A DNA stretch of 22,825 nucleotides from Butyrivibrio sp. GTDB taxonomy: Bacteria; Bacillota; Clostridia; Lachnospirales; Lachnospiraceae. The stretch lies in NCBI RefSeq assembly GCF_015056685.1, contig NZ_SVFW01000032.1, forward strand, positions 24,455-47,279, in the 5' to 3' direction. Each line of letters opens with the position of its first letter. Position 1 is the stretch's first letter. The position numbers and the translations under genes are program-made. Under the pieces are notes generated by a model. It searched no databases, had not been told where the DNA came from, and saw only the letters and a list, made by a program, of their open reading frames with translations. Below, in pieces: positions 8,219 through 16,761 of the stretch.

Positions 8219-9145
8219 ATGGCAAAAAGTAAAGATATGGAGTTTGAAGTAGGAAACTCCAAGATTAAACTTGGAAAATCGGATTACGTTGTAAGAGGCC
8301 TTGGATATGTACTTGTTACTCTTTATGCAATTGCCTGCGTATTCCCATTCCTTATTATCATCGGAACCTCTTTTACAAGTGAATCATATATCAGAACTCA
8401 TGGAGTTCAGCTCATTCCAAGAGATTTTACCCTGAAAGCTTATGAGATGGTTATTGGAAGCGGTAATATCTGGAAGTCATATGGTCTTACAATCTTGATG
8501 ACACTTATTGGAACAGTTTGCGGACTTTTGATCATTGCGATGACAGGCTACGCCCTTCAGAGAAAAGACTTCCCACTTAGAAATGCAATCTCTTTCTATA
8601 TTTACTTTACAAGTCTTTTCAGCGCAGGACTTGCACCTTACTACCTGCTTATGACACAGACGTATAAGCTCCTTGACAGCTACCTTGCAGTTTTGCTTCC
8701 GCTTATGATGTCACCATGGCTCATCATTCTTATGAAGAACTTCATCAAGCAGATTCCTCATGAGATCACAGAGTCAGGAAAAATAGATGGTGCAGGAGAT
8801 ATGACAGTATTTGTTTATCTTATCCTTCCTATGATCAAGCCTGCACTTGCAACAATAGGTCTTTTCCTTGCACTTGGTTATTGGAATGAGTGGTATCAGT
8901 CATCTCTTTTCCTTACAGCCAAGGTAACAGTTAAGCCTCTTCAGTACACACTTTATGAGATCGTTAATAAGCTTGATGCGCTCCGTAACTCAGTTGCAGG
9001 ACAGTATGTAACACTTACAGATATTCCTGAGCAGAGTGTAAAGATGGCTAACGCAGTACTTGCAACAGGTCCGATCGTACTTCTTTACCCATTCGTCCAG
9101 AAGTACTTCATCGGCGGAATAACAGTAGGAGCAGTAAAAGGCTGA
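8219..9145 (+). CDS. Carbohydrate ABC transporter permease, YtcP type (CUT1)
   Basis: 308 residues, second permease of the importer, starting 20 bases after the first. Six membrane segments; the EAA loop reads EITESGKIDGAGDMTVFVYLILP near residues 181-203. The C-terminus KYFIGGITVGAVKG is typical of the MalG/YtcP partner. It forms the channel with the preceding LplB-type protein and receives sugar from the lipoprotein encoded next. Confidence 0.93.
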   Translation: MAKSKDMEFEVGNSKIKLGKSDYVVRGLGYVLVTLYAIACVFPFLIIIGTSFTSESYIRTHGVQLIPRDFTLKAYEMVIGSGNIWKSYGLTILMTLIGTVCGLLIIAMTGYALQRKDFPLRNAISFYIYFTSLFSAGLAPYYLLMTQTYKLLDSYLAVLLPLMMSPWLIILMKNFIKQIPHEITESGKIDGAGDMTVFVYLILPMIKPALATIGLFLALGYWNEWYQSSLFLTAKVTVKPLQYTLYEIVNKLDALRNSVAGQYVTLTDIPEQSVKMANAVLATGPIVLLYPFVQKYFIGGITVGAVKG

Positions 9146-9152
9146 GCTGTGA

Positions 9153-9265
9153 GAACTTGGCGAGGCCCTTCCGAGCCTAGTTCGAACGTGTTAAACCGAA
9201 CTGCGTGAGGTTTAACTTCCTTAGCAGTCAAGGTATTAATCTAAATGAAATCCGCTTTGCGGATT
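9153..9265 (+). other. Structured intercistronic leader before the binding-protein gene
   Basis: Three inverted repeats lie between the second permease and the binding protein. The first is an imperfect arm pair at 9153-9165 and 9171-9183. The second is GTTAAACC/GGTTTAAC (9190-9197, 9209-9216). The third is AATCCGC/GCGGATT around TTT (9249-9265). None has a following T run, so I read them as RNA folds that could stabilise mRNA or raise binding-protein output relative to the permeases. The pairings were found by eye. Confidence 0.5.
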
Positions 9266-9304
9266 CAGATACATATTTTCTTATCATCAAGAAGGAGGAA
9301 AGAA

Positions 9305-10972
9305 ATGAAGAAAAAGTTATTAGCAACATTACTTAGCGTAAGCATGGTAATGGGAATTGCTGCTTGTGGCTCATCTACAGCAGAGAGCACAACAACTGGT
9401 AGTGACACAACTGCTACACAGGCAGAGTCAACAACAAGCACAGAGAGCACAGATTCATCTGCAAGCGCAGACGCTGCTGCAATCGACACATCTGAACACG
9501 TTGTAATCAATTATATGACAACTGGTGATCCGCCAGAGGCAGGAAGTGAGAAGGAAGCTAACCTTAACGAGATGCTTGATAAGCTCAATGCTATCCTTAC
9601 AGAAAAGGTTAATGCAGAACTTCAGATTTACTATATTCCTTGGACAGATTATCTTTCAAACTACAACCTTACACTTGCTCGTATGGATGGAAGTGTAGAC
9701 CTTGTAGGTACAGCATCTGACTGGCTTGATGCTTGGCCAAATGCTAAGAATGGTGCTTTCCTTGAGCTCTCAGAGGATATGCTTAAGACATATGCACCTC
9801 AGACATGGGCAAGCGTTCCTGCAGATCACTGGGAACTTTGCAAATACAATGGTGAGATCTATCTTATCCCTGAAGACAATTATGCACAGTGGACAAACCA
9901 CGGCTGGATCTATCGTCTTGACTGGGCTAAGGAAGCTGGACTTGCAAATGGTGTTCATAGCTGGGAAGATATGACAACATATGTTAAGTGGTGCAAAGAG
10001 AACAAGACAGATCTTAAGTATGTTTGGGATTCAGACGGAACACAGTATTCACAGATGGCTAACGGTTGGATTGCATCTCATACAAACTTCGTACCAATTG
10101 ATGGTATCTGCTCAGGTGCTCTTTGGGGCGGTACAAAGGATGACCTTTATACAATTACTGTTCCTGCTATGACAGAGACAGAGTCACTTGTTGAGTATGC
10201 TAAGCTCATGAAGGAATGGGCTGAAGCAGGTATATGGCCAACAGACGTACTTAACAACACATCAGGAAGTAACCGTGATGAGTTCCGTGTAGGCGATGTT
10301 GCTGTAGAACAGCACCACACACAGACATGGACAGATCTTTGCTCAGCTACTCCTGCAAACACAATTTTCCAGGATGATCCGGAAGCTGAAGTAGGATTCT
10401 TCTATTGGGGCGAAGAGACTCAGAACGTTGTAGCTCTTTCAATTACACACGGTGCTATGGCTGTTTCTGCAGGAAGTGCAAACCCAGAGCGTGCTCTTAT
10501 GGTTTATGACCTTCTTAGAAACGATCCTGAGTGCTACAAGCTCTTCTGCTATGGTATTGAAGGAAAGTCATGGGAACTTGATTCTAACGGACTTCGTACA
10601 ACACCAGCTTCATACAACTCTGAGACAGAGAACATTAACGGTATGACAAACTACTGGTGGGGCAGAAACGACGACCTTGAGATCAAGGACGCTACAAGAA
10701 ACTGGGATGCTATTGATAAGCTCTATGCTGAATATGACAAGATCAAGATTGACTATCCATATGGTCAGTTCGTTCCTGAAGTAGACAGCATCCAGGGTAA
10801 GATTGATAACTGTAACGAGCAGTATACAAACTACATGAAGCAGATTTCCTACGGCCTTTACAACGGAAGTGCTGAGGATATCGTAGCTGAGATGCAGGCA
10901 GCTCTTAAGACAGCAGGTGTTGATGACGTTACAGCAGAGCTTCAGGCTCAGTTCGATGCTCTTTACAAGTAA
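9305..10972 (+). CDS. Sugar-binding lipoprotein of the CUT1 ABC transporter
   Basis: 555 residues from the ATG at 9305. An upstream in-frame start at 9245 is unlikely, because AAGGAGG lies just before 9305 and this start gives a clean lipoprotein signal (MKKKLLATLLSVSMVMGIAAC) with the lipidated cysteine at 21. A Ser/Thr/Ala-rich tether runs to about residue 60. The rest is a large extracellular solute-binding domain of the LplA/YtcQ kind, rich in Trp and Tyr (for example WTDYLSNYNLTLARMDGSVDL), as expected for stacking against oligosaccharides. It delivers ligand to the two permeases encoded upstream. The ligand is unknown; the hydrolases downstream suggest a beta-galactoside-containing oligosaccharide. 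Confidence 0.92.
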   Translation: MKKKLLATLLSVSMVMGIAACGSSTAESTTTGSDTTATQAESTTSTESTDSSASADAAAIDTSEHVVINYMTTGDPPEAGSEKEANLNEMLDKLNAILTEKVNAELQIYYIPWTDYLSNYNLTLARMDGSVDLVGTASDWLDAWPNAKNGAFLELSEDMLKTYAPQTWASVPADHWELCKYNGEIYLIPEDNYAQWTNHGWIYRLDWAKEAGLANGVHSWEDMTTYVKWCKENKTDLKYVWDSDGTQYSQMANGWIASHTNFVPIDGICSGALWGGTKDDLYTITVPAMTETESLVEYAKLMKEWAEAGIWPTDVLNNTSGSNRDEFRVGDVAVEQHHTQTWTDLCSATPANTIFQDDPEAEVGFFYWGEETQNVVALSITHGAMAVSAGSANPERALMVYDLLRNDPECYKLFCYGIEGKSWELDSNGLRTTPASYNSETENINGMTNYWWGRNDDLEIKDATRNWDAIDKLYAEYDKIKIDYPYGQFVPEVDSIQGKIDNCNEQYTNYMKQISYGLYNGSAEDIVAEMQAALKTAGVDDVTAELQAQFDALYK

Positions 10973-11010
10973 TAACTTGTTAAGCTAAGAACATCCTATA
11001 AGCAATTTAC

Positions 11011-11046
11011 AAGGGAATACTGTTAATTAGACAGTATTCCCTTTTT
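11011..11046 (+). terminator. Rho-independent terminator after the binding-protein gene
   Basis: AAGGGAATACTGT pairs perfectly with ACAGTATTCCCTT around a 7-base loop, ending in a short T run. It closes the transporter operon and implies a separate promoter for the hydrolases. Confidence 0.9.
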
Positions 11047-11067
11047 GCTTTAAATAAACATTTTTTA

Positions 11068-11076
11068 TGATATAAT
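11068..11076 (+). promoter_or_regulatory. Extended -10 promoter of the GH35-GH2 operon
   Basis: TGATATAAT is an extended -10 (TGn plus TATAAT). No clear -35 is visible. It lies between the transporter terminator and the GH35 gene and would give a leader of about 90 bases. No copy of the LacI-type operator is seen here. Confidence 0.6.
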
Positions 11077-11175
11077 AAACGCTCTGATTTTTGTGCTTTT
11101 ATCTTTATATATTTATATTTTGGGTGAAAATGTGGATATATAAGGATAAAAACAAGCTTTATAGGAGATTATATT

Positions 11176-13044
11176 ATGGGAAAATTTGAGATCAAAGATA
11201 CGTTTATGCTTAACGGAGAACCATTTAAGGTTATATCCGGTTCTTTTCACTATTTCAGAACTGTTCCTGAATACTGGAGAGACAGACTTGAAAAATTAAA
11301 GGCTCTTGGCTGCAACACGGTCGAAACATATATTCCCTGGAACCTCACAGAACCTAAAAAAGGCCAGTTCAATTTTGAAGGTTTCTGTGATGTAGAAAAA
11401 TTTATCCAGACTGCCACAGAACTTGGCCTTTATATTATAATAAGGCCTTCACCATATATCTGTGCAGAGTGGGAATTTGGCGGCCTTCCTGCTTGGCTGT
11501 TAAAAGACAGGAATATGCGCCTTAGAGTAAGGTACAAGCCATTCCTCGATGCTGTAGAAGATTATTATAAAGTTCTTTTACCAAAGATCACTAAGTACCA
11601 GATTGATAATGGCGGAAATATTATTCTCATGCAGATTGAGAATGAATATGGATATTACGCAAATGATCATGAGTACATGAAGTTCATGTCTGATCTCATG
11701 AAAAAATATGGTGTTACTGTGCCTCTTATCACATCTGACGGACCATACCATGAGAGCTACCGCGGTGGCTACGCTGAGGGTGCTCATCCTACAGGTAACT
11801 TTGGCTCTAAGACGGAAGAGAGATTTGATGTCATAAAAGACTATGCAAATGGCGGACCACTTATGTGTGCTGAGTTCTGGGTTGGTTGGTTTGATCACTG
11901 GGGCAACGGCGGCCATATGAAGGGCAATCTTGTTCAGAGTACAGAGGACCTCGATAAGATGCTTGAGCTTGGAAATGTCAGCATCTATATGTTTGAGGGC
12001 GGCACAAACTTTGGATTCATGAATGGCTCTAATTATTACAACGAGCTCACACCTGATGTTACAAGCTATGATTATGACGGAATCCTTACAGAGGATGGTC
12101 AGATCACAGAGAAATATAAGAAATATAAAGAAGTTATTTCAAAGTATGTTGATGTTCCAAAAGTTGAGTTTTCTATGGATATTAAGAGAAAAGCTTACGG
12201 AAAGCTTGAGTGTAAGGAAAAGGTAAGTCTTTTCTCTGTGGTTGATGATCTTAGCACACCTGTACATCTTCCATACACTGTAAACATGGAGGAGCTTGAC
12301 CAGAGCTACGGTTACATCCTTTACAGATCAAGACTTCACTCAGAAGCAGGAATTGCCAAGCTTAAATTGTGGGAAACAGCAGACAGGGCCAATGTTTTTG
12401 TGGATGAGAATCCTCTTATCACGCTCTATGATCACGAACTTGATGAAGAACATAACATTCCTATGGAGAAGTTCCTTGCCTGCAGTCAGCCTGCACAGAT
12501 GCTTGCCGGAAAATTCATGATGGAAAGAGGTTTGACTCCTGAAACAGCAGCTGCTGCAATTGGAGAAGCAGGTCTTTCTACCGGAACTCTTACAGGACTT
12601 AATGAGAAATTCGATGTCCTTGTTGAGAATATGGGACGAGTAAACTTCGGACCTCGTATGGAGACTCAGCGCAAGGGCATAGGCAGATGTGTTCAGATCA
12701 ACGGACATATCCACAATGATTGGGATATTTATACACTTCCTCTTGATAATGTTGAGAAAATCGATTTTAATAAGGAGTACAAAGAGGGAACACCGGCCTT
12801 TTACAGATTCACTTTTGACGTAAAAGAAAAAGGTGATACATTTTTGGACTTTGAAGGATGGGGAAAAGGTGTTATATTCTTAAATGGATTTAATCTTGGC
12901 AGGTTCTGGGAGATTGGACCGCAGAAGAGATTATATATCCCTGCACCACTGCTTAAAGACGGCGAAAACGAGATCATTGTCTTTGAGACAGATGGCAAGC
13001 ATAAAGATACTATAGAATTAAAGGATGAGCCGGATATAGGCTGA
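11176..13044 (+). CDS. GH35 beta-galactosidase, intracellular
   Basis: 622 residues, no signal peptide, so cytoplasmic. The TIM barrel (1-330) has the family pattern: FHYFRTVPEYWRDRLEKLKA, PYICAEWEFGGLPAW, acid/base E157 in QIENEYG, and nucleophile E233 in CAEFWVGWFDHWG. The C-terminal half contains the beta-sandwich landmarks VENMGRVNFG and FLNGFNLGRFWEIGPQ. It removes terminal beta-linked galactose from imported oligosaccharides. Around residues 437-475 an extra Ala-rich, probably helical segment (SQPAQMLAGKF, PETAAAAIGEAG) interrupts the usual short link before VENMGR. AGGAG lies before the ATG, and the GH2 gene follows after 25 bases. Confidence 0.92.
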   Translation: MGKFEIKDTFMLNGEPFKVISGSFHYFRTVPEYWRDRLEKLKALGCNTVETYIPWNLTEPKKGQFNFEGFCDVEKFIQTATELGLYIIIRPSPYICAEWEFGGLPAWLLKDRNMRLRVRYKPFLDAVEDYYKVLLPKITKYQIDNGGNIILMQIENEYGYYANDHEYMKFMSDLMKKYGVTVPLITSDGPYHESYRGGYAEGAHPTGNFGSKTEERFDVIKDYANGGPLMCAEFWVGWFDHWGNGGHMKGNLVQSTEDLDKMLELGNVSIYMFEGGTNFGFMNGSNYYNELTPDVTSYDYDGILTEDGQITEKYKKYKEVISKYVDVPKVEFSMDIKRKAYGKLECKEKVSLFSVVDDLSTPVHLPYTVNMEELDQSYGYILYRSRLHSEAGIAKLKLWETADRANVFVDENPLITLYDHELDEEHNIPMEKFLACSQPAQMLAGKFMMERGLTPETAAAAIGEAGLSTGTLTGLNEKFDVLVENMGRVNFGPRMETQRKGIGRCVQINGHIHNDWDIYTLPLDNVEKIDFNKEYKEGTPAFYRFTFDVKEKGDTFLDFEGWGKGVIFLNGFNLGRFWEIGPQKRLYIPAPLLKDGENEIIVFETDGKHKDTIELKDEPDIG

Positions 13045-13069
13045 GAGCAGAACTTCCTTGTGAGGAATT

Positions 13070-15214
13070 ATGGATACTAAACTATTAACTCTAACAAACA
13101 ATTGGAAATTTCACTACGGAGAGTGTGAAGATGCATGGTACAAGGGGTACGATGACAGTAGCTGGGAGGACGTAACTGTTCCTCACGATTTTTCTGTGAC
13201 TTCACCCTTTTCCAAGGATTATTCAAGTGGAACGGGTTATCTTCGCGGTGGAATAGCCTGGTATAGGATCAGTATCCGTATTCCCGAGGAATACAGAGGA
13301 AAAAAGATCACTCTCGTATTCGATGGTATATATAAAAACAGCTATGTATGGGTCAACAGCTACTTTATGGGCAAAAGACCATACGGCTACTCTGAGATTG
13401 CCTATGACATTTCAGGTCAGGCAAGCTTTGGAGATGAGCTTACCCAGATCAGCGTCAAAGTTGTCCACACAGACATCGCTGATTCCAGATGGTTTACAGG
13501 AAGCGGTATAACACGTAAGGTTACCCTCATGATCTCTGAGCAGGTAGCTCCTGTTGTAGGTGGCGTTTTCTTTAAGTGTGACAGCGTTGAGAAGGACGGC
13601 AAAAAAACAGTTGCCAAGGTTTCTGTAAGAAATGAGATCTACTGCGGTGTGGCCGGCATTGGCAAGAAAAAGAAGACCAAAGTCATTTCACAGAGTACTC
13701 TTCTTGACAACGATGGAAAAATAGCCCTTGTAATGCAGGGAGAGCTTTCTGCATCAGAGGGTAAAACAGAAATTATAGATTTATCCGGTTCTTTTAAAAG
13801 CCCTAAGCTCTGGGCTCCGGATTCACCATATCTTTATACCTTAGAGACAAGGCTTTCAGTGGATGGAAAGAGCTATCTTGTTGATACCAGAAAAGTGGGA
13901 ATCAGAACTTTTTCTTTTGACCCCAATAAGGGCTTCTCACTTAATGGAAAGAGCATGAAGTTCAAAGGTGTCTGCGTTCATCATGACGGAGGGTGCCTTG
14001 GAGCTGCCATGAAAAAAGAGGTCTGGAGAAGACGTCTTGAGCTCCTTAAAAAGTCGGGCTGCAACGCTATCAGATGTAGTCATAATCCTCATATGCCTGA
14101 GCTTTATGATCTCTGCGATGAGATTGGCTTTATGATGATGGATGAAGCATTCGATGAGTGGGAAAATCCCAAGAATAAATGGTCTACTGGTCATAACGTG
14201 TATCCGCCAAAGCATCAGGGATATTATGAAGATTTCCCGATGTGGCATGAGATCGACCTTCGCACTATGATAAGGAGAGACCGCAATCACCCTTCTGTAA
14301 TACTTTACAGTATTGGTAATGAGATTGATTATCCCAATGACCCATATTGTCATCCTATGTTCTCTGAGATGACCGGTAACAATGATAACAACAAACCGGC
14401 AGCTGAGAGACAGTACGATGTAAATAAGCCTAACATGGAGAGACTTGCTGTCATAGCAAAAGAGCTTGTGTCCATAGTTAAAGATGAGGATTCTACAAGA
14501 CCTGTGACTGTTGCAGCAGCATTCCCTGAGCTTTCAACAAGGATTGGATTTATTGATGAACTTGATGTGGTGGGATATAACTACAAAGAGCACTTGTATG
14601 AGGAGGATCACAAGCGTTTCCCTAAAAAGACCTTCATTGGAAGCGAGAATGGTCACAGCCCTGAAGCCTGGAAAGTGGTAAAGGACAATGACTATGTCTG
14701 TGGACAGTTCCTTTGGACAGGAATTGATTATTTAGGCGAGGCACAGGGATGGCCGGTGAGAGGTTCATCTGCCGGATTCATCACAACAGCAGGCTTTGCC
14801 AAGGAAGAGTTCTTTGAGAGAAGTAAGCTTTGGGGAGGCGTTGGCCTTACACAAAAGAAATCTGATGAAGTTACAGTGGAGCTTTGGAAGCCTGAGCTTT
14901 GCTGCGATATGAACCTTAAGTCAGAGTTTATTGAGAACCACAAAGAGATTGGATACATTTATCAGGTTATAGTAAAGGTTCCTGAAAATCTTCCTGAAAA
15001 AGATATTCTTGTACAGGTTACAGGAGCAGGAGAACTGGCAGGAATTGATAACGGTGATCTTTCAGATCTTACACCTTATACAGCCAATTACAGAAAGACT
15101 GTAGATGGAAAGCTTGTAATATATATCAAGAGAATGGCGACAGGAAAGATAAACGTGGCAGTTAGAGAAGTGATCGCTGAAAAGTCCAATGTTCTTGCAA
15201 AGATAAATATTTGA
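13070..15214 (+). CDS. GH2 beta-galactosidase-like glycoside hydrolase, intracellular
   Basis: 714 residues, no signal peptide. Domains in order: sugar-binding jelly roll (about 1-155, with WEDVTVPHDF and GGIAWYR), an immunoglobulin-like domain (160-285), and a TIM barrel (290-600). The acid/base is E418 in YSIGNEID and the nucleophile E526 in FIGSENG. The last ~110 residues form another beta domain. It is shorter than LacZ (about 1020) and lacks its fifth domain. Paired with GH35, it may clip a different galactoside linkage or another residue; GH2 also holds glucuronidases and mannosidases, so the substrate is inferred. It starts after GAGG, 25 bases from the GH35 stop. Confidence 0.88.
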   Translation: MDTKLLTLTNNWKFHYGECEDAWYKGYDDSSWEDVTVPHDFSVTSPFSKDYSSGTGYLRGGIAWYRISIRIPEEYRGKKITLVFDGIYKNSYVWVNSYFMGKRPYGYSEIAYDISGQASFGDELTQISVKVVHTDIADSRWFTGSGITRKVTLMISEQVAPVVGGVFFKCDSVEKDGKKTVAKVSVRNEIYCGVAGIGKKKKTKVISQSTLLDNDGKIALVMQGELSASEGKTEIIDLSGSFKSPKLWAPDSPYLYTLETRLSVDGKSYLVDTRKVGIRTFSFDPNKGFSLNGKSMKFKGVCVHHDGGCLGAAMKKEVWRRRLELLKKSGCNAIRCSHNPHMPELYDLCDEIGFMMMDEAFDEWENPKNKWSTGHNVYPPKHQGYYEDFPMWHEIDLRTMIRRDRNHPSVILYSIGNEIDYPNDPYCHPMFSEMTGNNDNNKPAAERQYDVNKPNMERLAVIAKELVSIVKDEDSTRPVTVAAAFPELSTRIGFIDELDVVGYNYKEHLYEEDHKRFPKKTFIGSENGHSPEAWKVVKDNDYVCGQFLWTGIDYLGEAQGWPVRGSSAGFITTAGFAKEEFFERSKLWGGVGLTQKKSDEVTVELWKPELCCDMNLKSEFIENHKEIGYIYQVIVKVPENLPEKDILVQVTGAGELAGIDNGDLSDLTPYTANYRKTVDGKLVIYIKRMATGKINVAVREVIAEKSNVLAKINI

Positions 15215-15221
15215 TAATAGA

Positions 15222-15261
15222 AGGCGTGTGAAAAAATGATTTTTTCACACGCCTATTTTTT
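15222..15261 (+). terminator. Rho-independent terminator between GH2 and truA
   Basis: A perfect 15-bp stem (AGGCGTGTGAAAAAA and its complement) with a TGA loop, followed by ATTTTTT. The A-rich half also offers a U tract in the other direction within the stem, so it may serve convergent truA in part. Confidence 0.95.
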
Positions 15262-15279
15262 GCTGTAGATTAGGGAGAG

Positions 15280-16032
15280 TTAATAATCTACCTTCATCAT
15301 GCAAAGTCCCTGAGGTGGTGCAGTGGGACCGGCTTTCTGGCGGTCGCAGGCTTCAAGGATTTCTTTTACTGAATCAACAGGGATGTTGCCGTATCCAACT
15401 TCTAAAAGAGTTCCTGTTAGGATACGTACCATGTTCTGGAGAAAGCCGTTTCCGTGGAAATATATGCGGATGTAATTGCCACTTTCTTCGATGTTTATGG
15501 TGTCTACACAGCGAACGGTTGATTTTTTCATTTTCTTATTGCCGCAAAAACTCTTGTAATCATGTGTACCGATGAGGAATTGCGCTGCAGCGCGCATTTT
15601 GTTGACGTCAGGCTTTTGGTTTAAGACAGTCACATACTTCCTGTCAAAAACAGGCTTTGAGATGCCATACCATACGGTGTAGCGGTAGGTTTTTCCGAGG
15701 GCATTGTATCTGGCATGGAATCTGTCAGAGCAGATTCTTACTTCATTTACGCTTATATCCTCGGGAAGATAAGTGTTCATATAGACCTGGATTTCTTCTT
15801 CAGTCATGTCAGTATCGAGGATCGCATTGGCTACTGTAGCTCTTGCGTGGACACCAGCATCAGTTCTTCCTGCGCCTATCACACTGACAGGCGAATCGTC
15901 AGGTGCGTTTGTCATCTTGGATAAAACAGTTTCGAGCTTCCCCTGTATAGTCATTTCTTTACCAGGCTGTTTTTCCCAACCATAGAATCGTGTTCCATCA
16001 TAACTTATGATAAATTTGTAGTTTCTTTTCAT
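15280..16032 (-). CDS. truA: tRNA pseudouridine(38-40) synthase TruA
   Basis: 250 residues, cytoplasmic, makes pseudouridine at positions 38-40 of the tRNA anticodon arm. The catalytic aspartate is D58 in GAGRTDAGVHA; YKFIISYDGTRFYGWEKQ opens the protein and NGFLQNMVRIL lies in the C-terminal half, all family hallmarks. The open frame extends 50 codons further upstream, but the ATG at 16032 is preferred: it follows a GAGG site and gives the normal TruA N-terminus, and a longer form would run through the queT leader. It is divergent from queT and convergent with the GH2 gene. Confidence 0.95.
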   Translation of the reverse strand: MKRNYKFIISYDGTRFYGWEKQPGKEMTIQGKLETVLSKMTNAPDDSPVSVIGAGRTDAGVHARATVANAILDTDMTEEEIQVYMNTYLPEDISVNEVRICSDRFHARYNALGKTYRYTVWYGISKPVFDRKYVTVLNQKPDVNKMRAAAQFLIGTHDYKSFCGNKKMKKSTVRCVDTINIEESGNYIRIYFHGNGFLQNMVRILTGTLLEVGYGNIPVDSVKEILEACDRQKAGPTAPPQGLCMMKVDY

Positions 16033-16054
16033 AAAAAACCTCGTAAAATAGTGG

Positions 16055-16088
16055 TGGACAATAGCAAAAACTAATGCTATTATAGCAT
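16055..16088 (+). promoter_or_regulatory. Divergent promoter pair for queT and truA on a shared palindrome
   Basis: For queT: TGGACA (16055-16060), 17-bp spacer ending in TGC, TATTAT (16078-16083). The sequence ATGCTATTATAGCAT at 16074-16088 is a palindrome around its central base. Read on the minus strand it holds TGCTATAAT, an extended -10 for truA. No good minus-strand -35 at normal spacing is seen. Confidence 0.65.
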
Positions 16089-16104
16089 ACGTTGCACTAA
16101 AAAA

Positions 16105-16147
16105 TGTCAGTTCGAGACCTTCCTGACACAAAACAAAACTAAAGGAG
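16105..16147 (+). ncRNA. PreQ1-I-like riboswitch upstream of queT
   Basis: Stem TGTCAG (16105-16110) and CTGACA (16123-16128) encloses a loop beginning TTCGAGACC. It is followed by an A-rich tail with AAAACTAAAGGAG. This matches the preQ1 class I layout: hairpin with UUC at the start of the loop, then A-rich tail with ACUAA that pairs back into the loop. The tail runs directly into the AAGGAG ribosome site of queT, which suggests control of translation by preQ1. Identified by eye; the downstream gene agrees independently. Confidence 0.78.
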
Positions 16148-16153
16148 AAATTT

Positions 16154-16675
16154 ATGCGTAACACAAAGGTATTATTTATCACTCAGGCTGCAGTGATTGC
16201 AGCACTTTATGTCGTTTTGACATTACTTGCAAATGCACTGGGACTTGCTAATCAGGCTGTTCAGGTGCGTTTCTCAGAGGCACTTACTATTCTGCCTTAT
16301 TTTACACCAGCAGCAATTCCTGGTCTTTTTCTTGGATGCATACTTAGTAATACACTTACAGGATGTATGTTTCTTGATACAGTATTTGGATCACTTGCTA
16401 CATTGATTGGTGCGGTTCTTACATATTTGATCGCTAAAAAGGTTAAGAACCCTGTTGCTAAGTGGCTTTGCCCTATTCCACCAATCGTTGCCAATATGAT
16501 CATTGTTCCACAGGTACTTATGCATGTATATGAAGCTCCCGGAACACTTCTTTTCTTTACACTAACAGTTGGTGCCGGAGAAATTATTTCCTGTTACGTT
16601 TTGGGAATGATTCTTCTTTTTGTTCTTGAGCCAAGAAAGAACGCGATCTTTCGCCAGAATGACGTAGTTGCATAA
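16154..16675 (+). CDS. queT: QueT-family queuosine precursor transporter (ECF S component)
   Basis: 173 residues, very hydrophobic, with five or six membrane segments. It matches the QueT family I know as MRNTKVLFITQAAVIAALYVVLT at the start and VRFSEALTILPYF with NTLTGCMFLDTVFGSLATL in the middle. QueT is the substrate-binding S subunit of an energy-coupling-factor importer for a queuosine precursor; the shared energising module is not in the window. AAAGGAG precedes the ATG at 16154. The preQ1-type riboswitch just upstream supports the role, and truA, another tRNA modification gene, is its divergent neighbour. Confidence 0.9.
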   Translation: MRNTKVLFITQAAVIAALYVVLTLLANALGLANQAVQVRFSEALTILPYFTPAAIPGLFLGCILSNTLTGCMFLDTVFGSLATLIGAVLTYLIAKKVKNPVAKWLCPIPPIVANMIIVPQVLMHVYEAPGTLLFFTLTVGAGEIISCYVLGMILLFVLEPRKNAIFRQNDVVA

Positions 16676-16680
16676 TAGAT

Positions 16681-16709
16681 TTGAAAGAAATTGCTTACTA
16701 CGCTATAAT
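16681..16709 (+). promoter_or_regulatory. Sigma-A promoter of the 129-residue unknown gene
   Basis: TTGAAA at 16681-16686, exactly 17 bp, TATAAT at 16704-16709. One base from the full consensus. Transcription would start about 45 bases before the gene. Confidence 0.78.
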
Positions 16710-16761
16710 TTATATTTGGAGCAGGAGTTTTCTGTTCAAATAGATATAATGTGAGGTTGTT

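Noticed and set aside
9146..9200. tRNA gene suggested by GTTCGAAC in a GC-richer stretch
   Set aside because: No acceptor stem, D-arm or anticodon arm can be drawn around the T-loop-like word; the repeats pair in another way.
9245..9304. Longer start for the sugar-binding lipoprotein at 9245
   Set aside because: The extension crosses a hairpin and would destroy the lipoprotein signal; the ATG at 9305 has an ideal AAGGAGG site and lipobox.
16033..16182. Longer TruA with a 50-residue hydrophobic N-terminus
   Set aside because: It would overlap the queT leader, riboswitch and start; TruA begins normally at the ATG 16032 with its own ribosome site.
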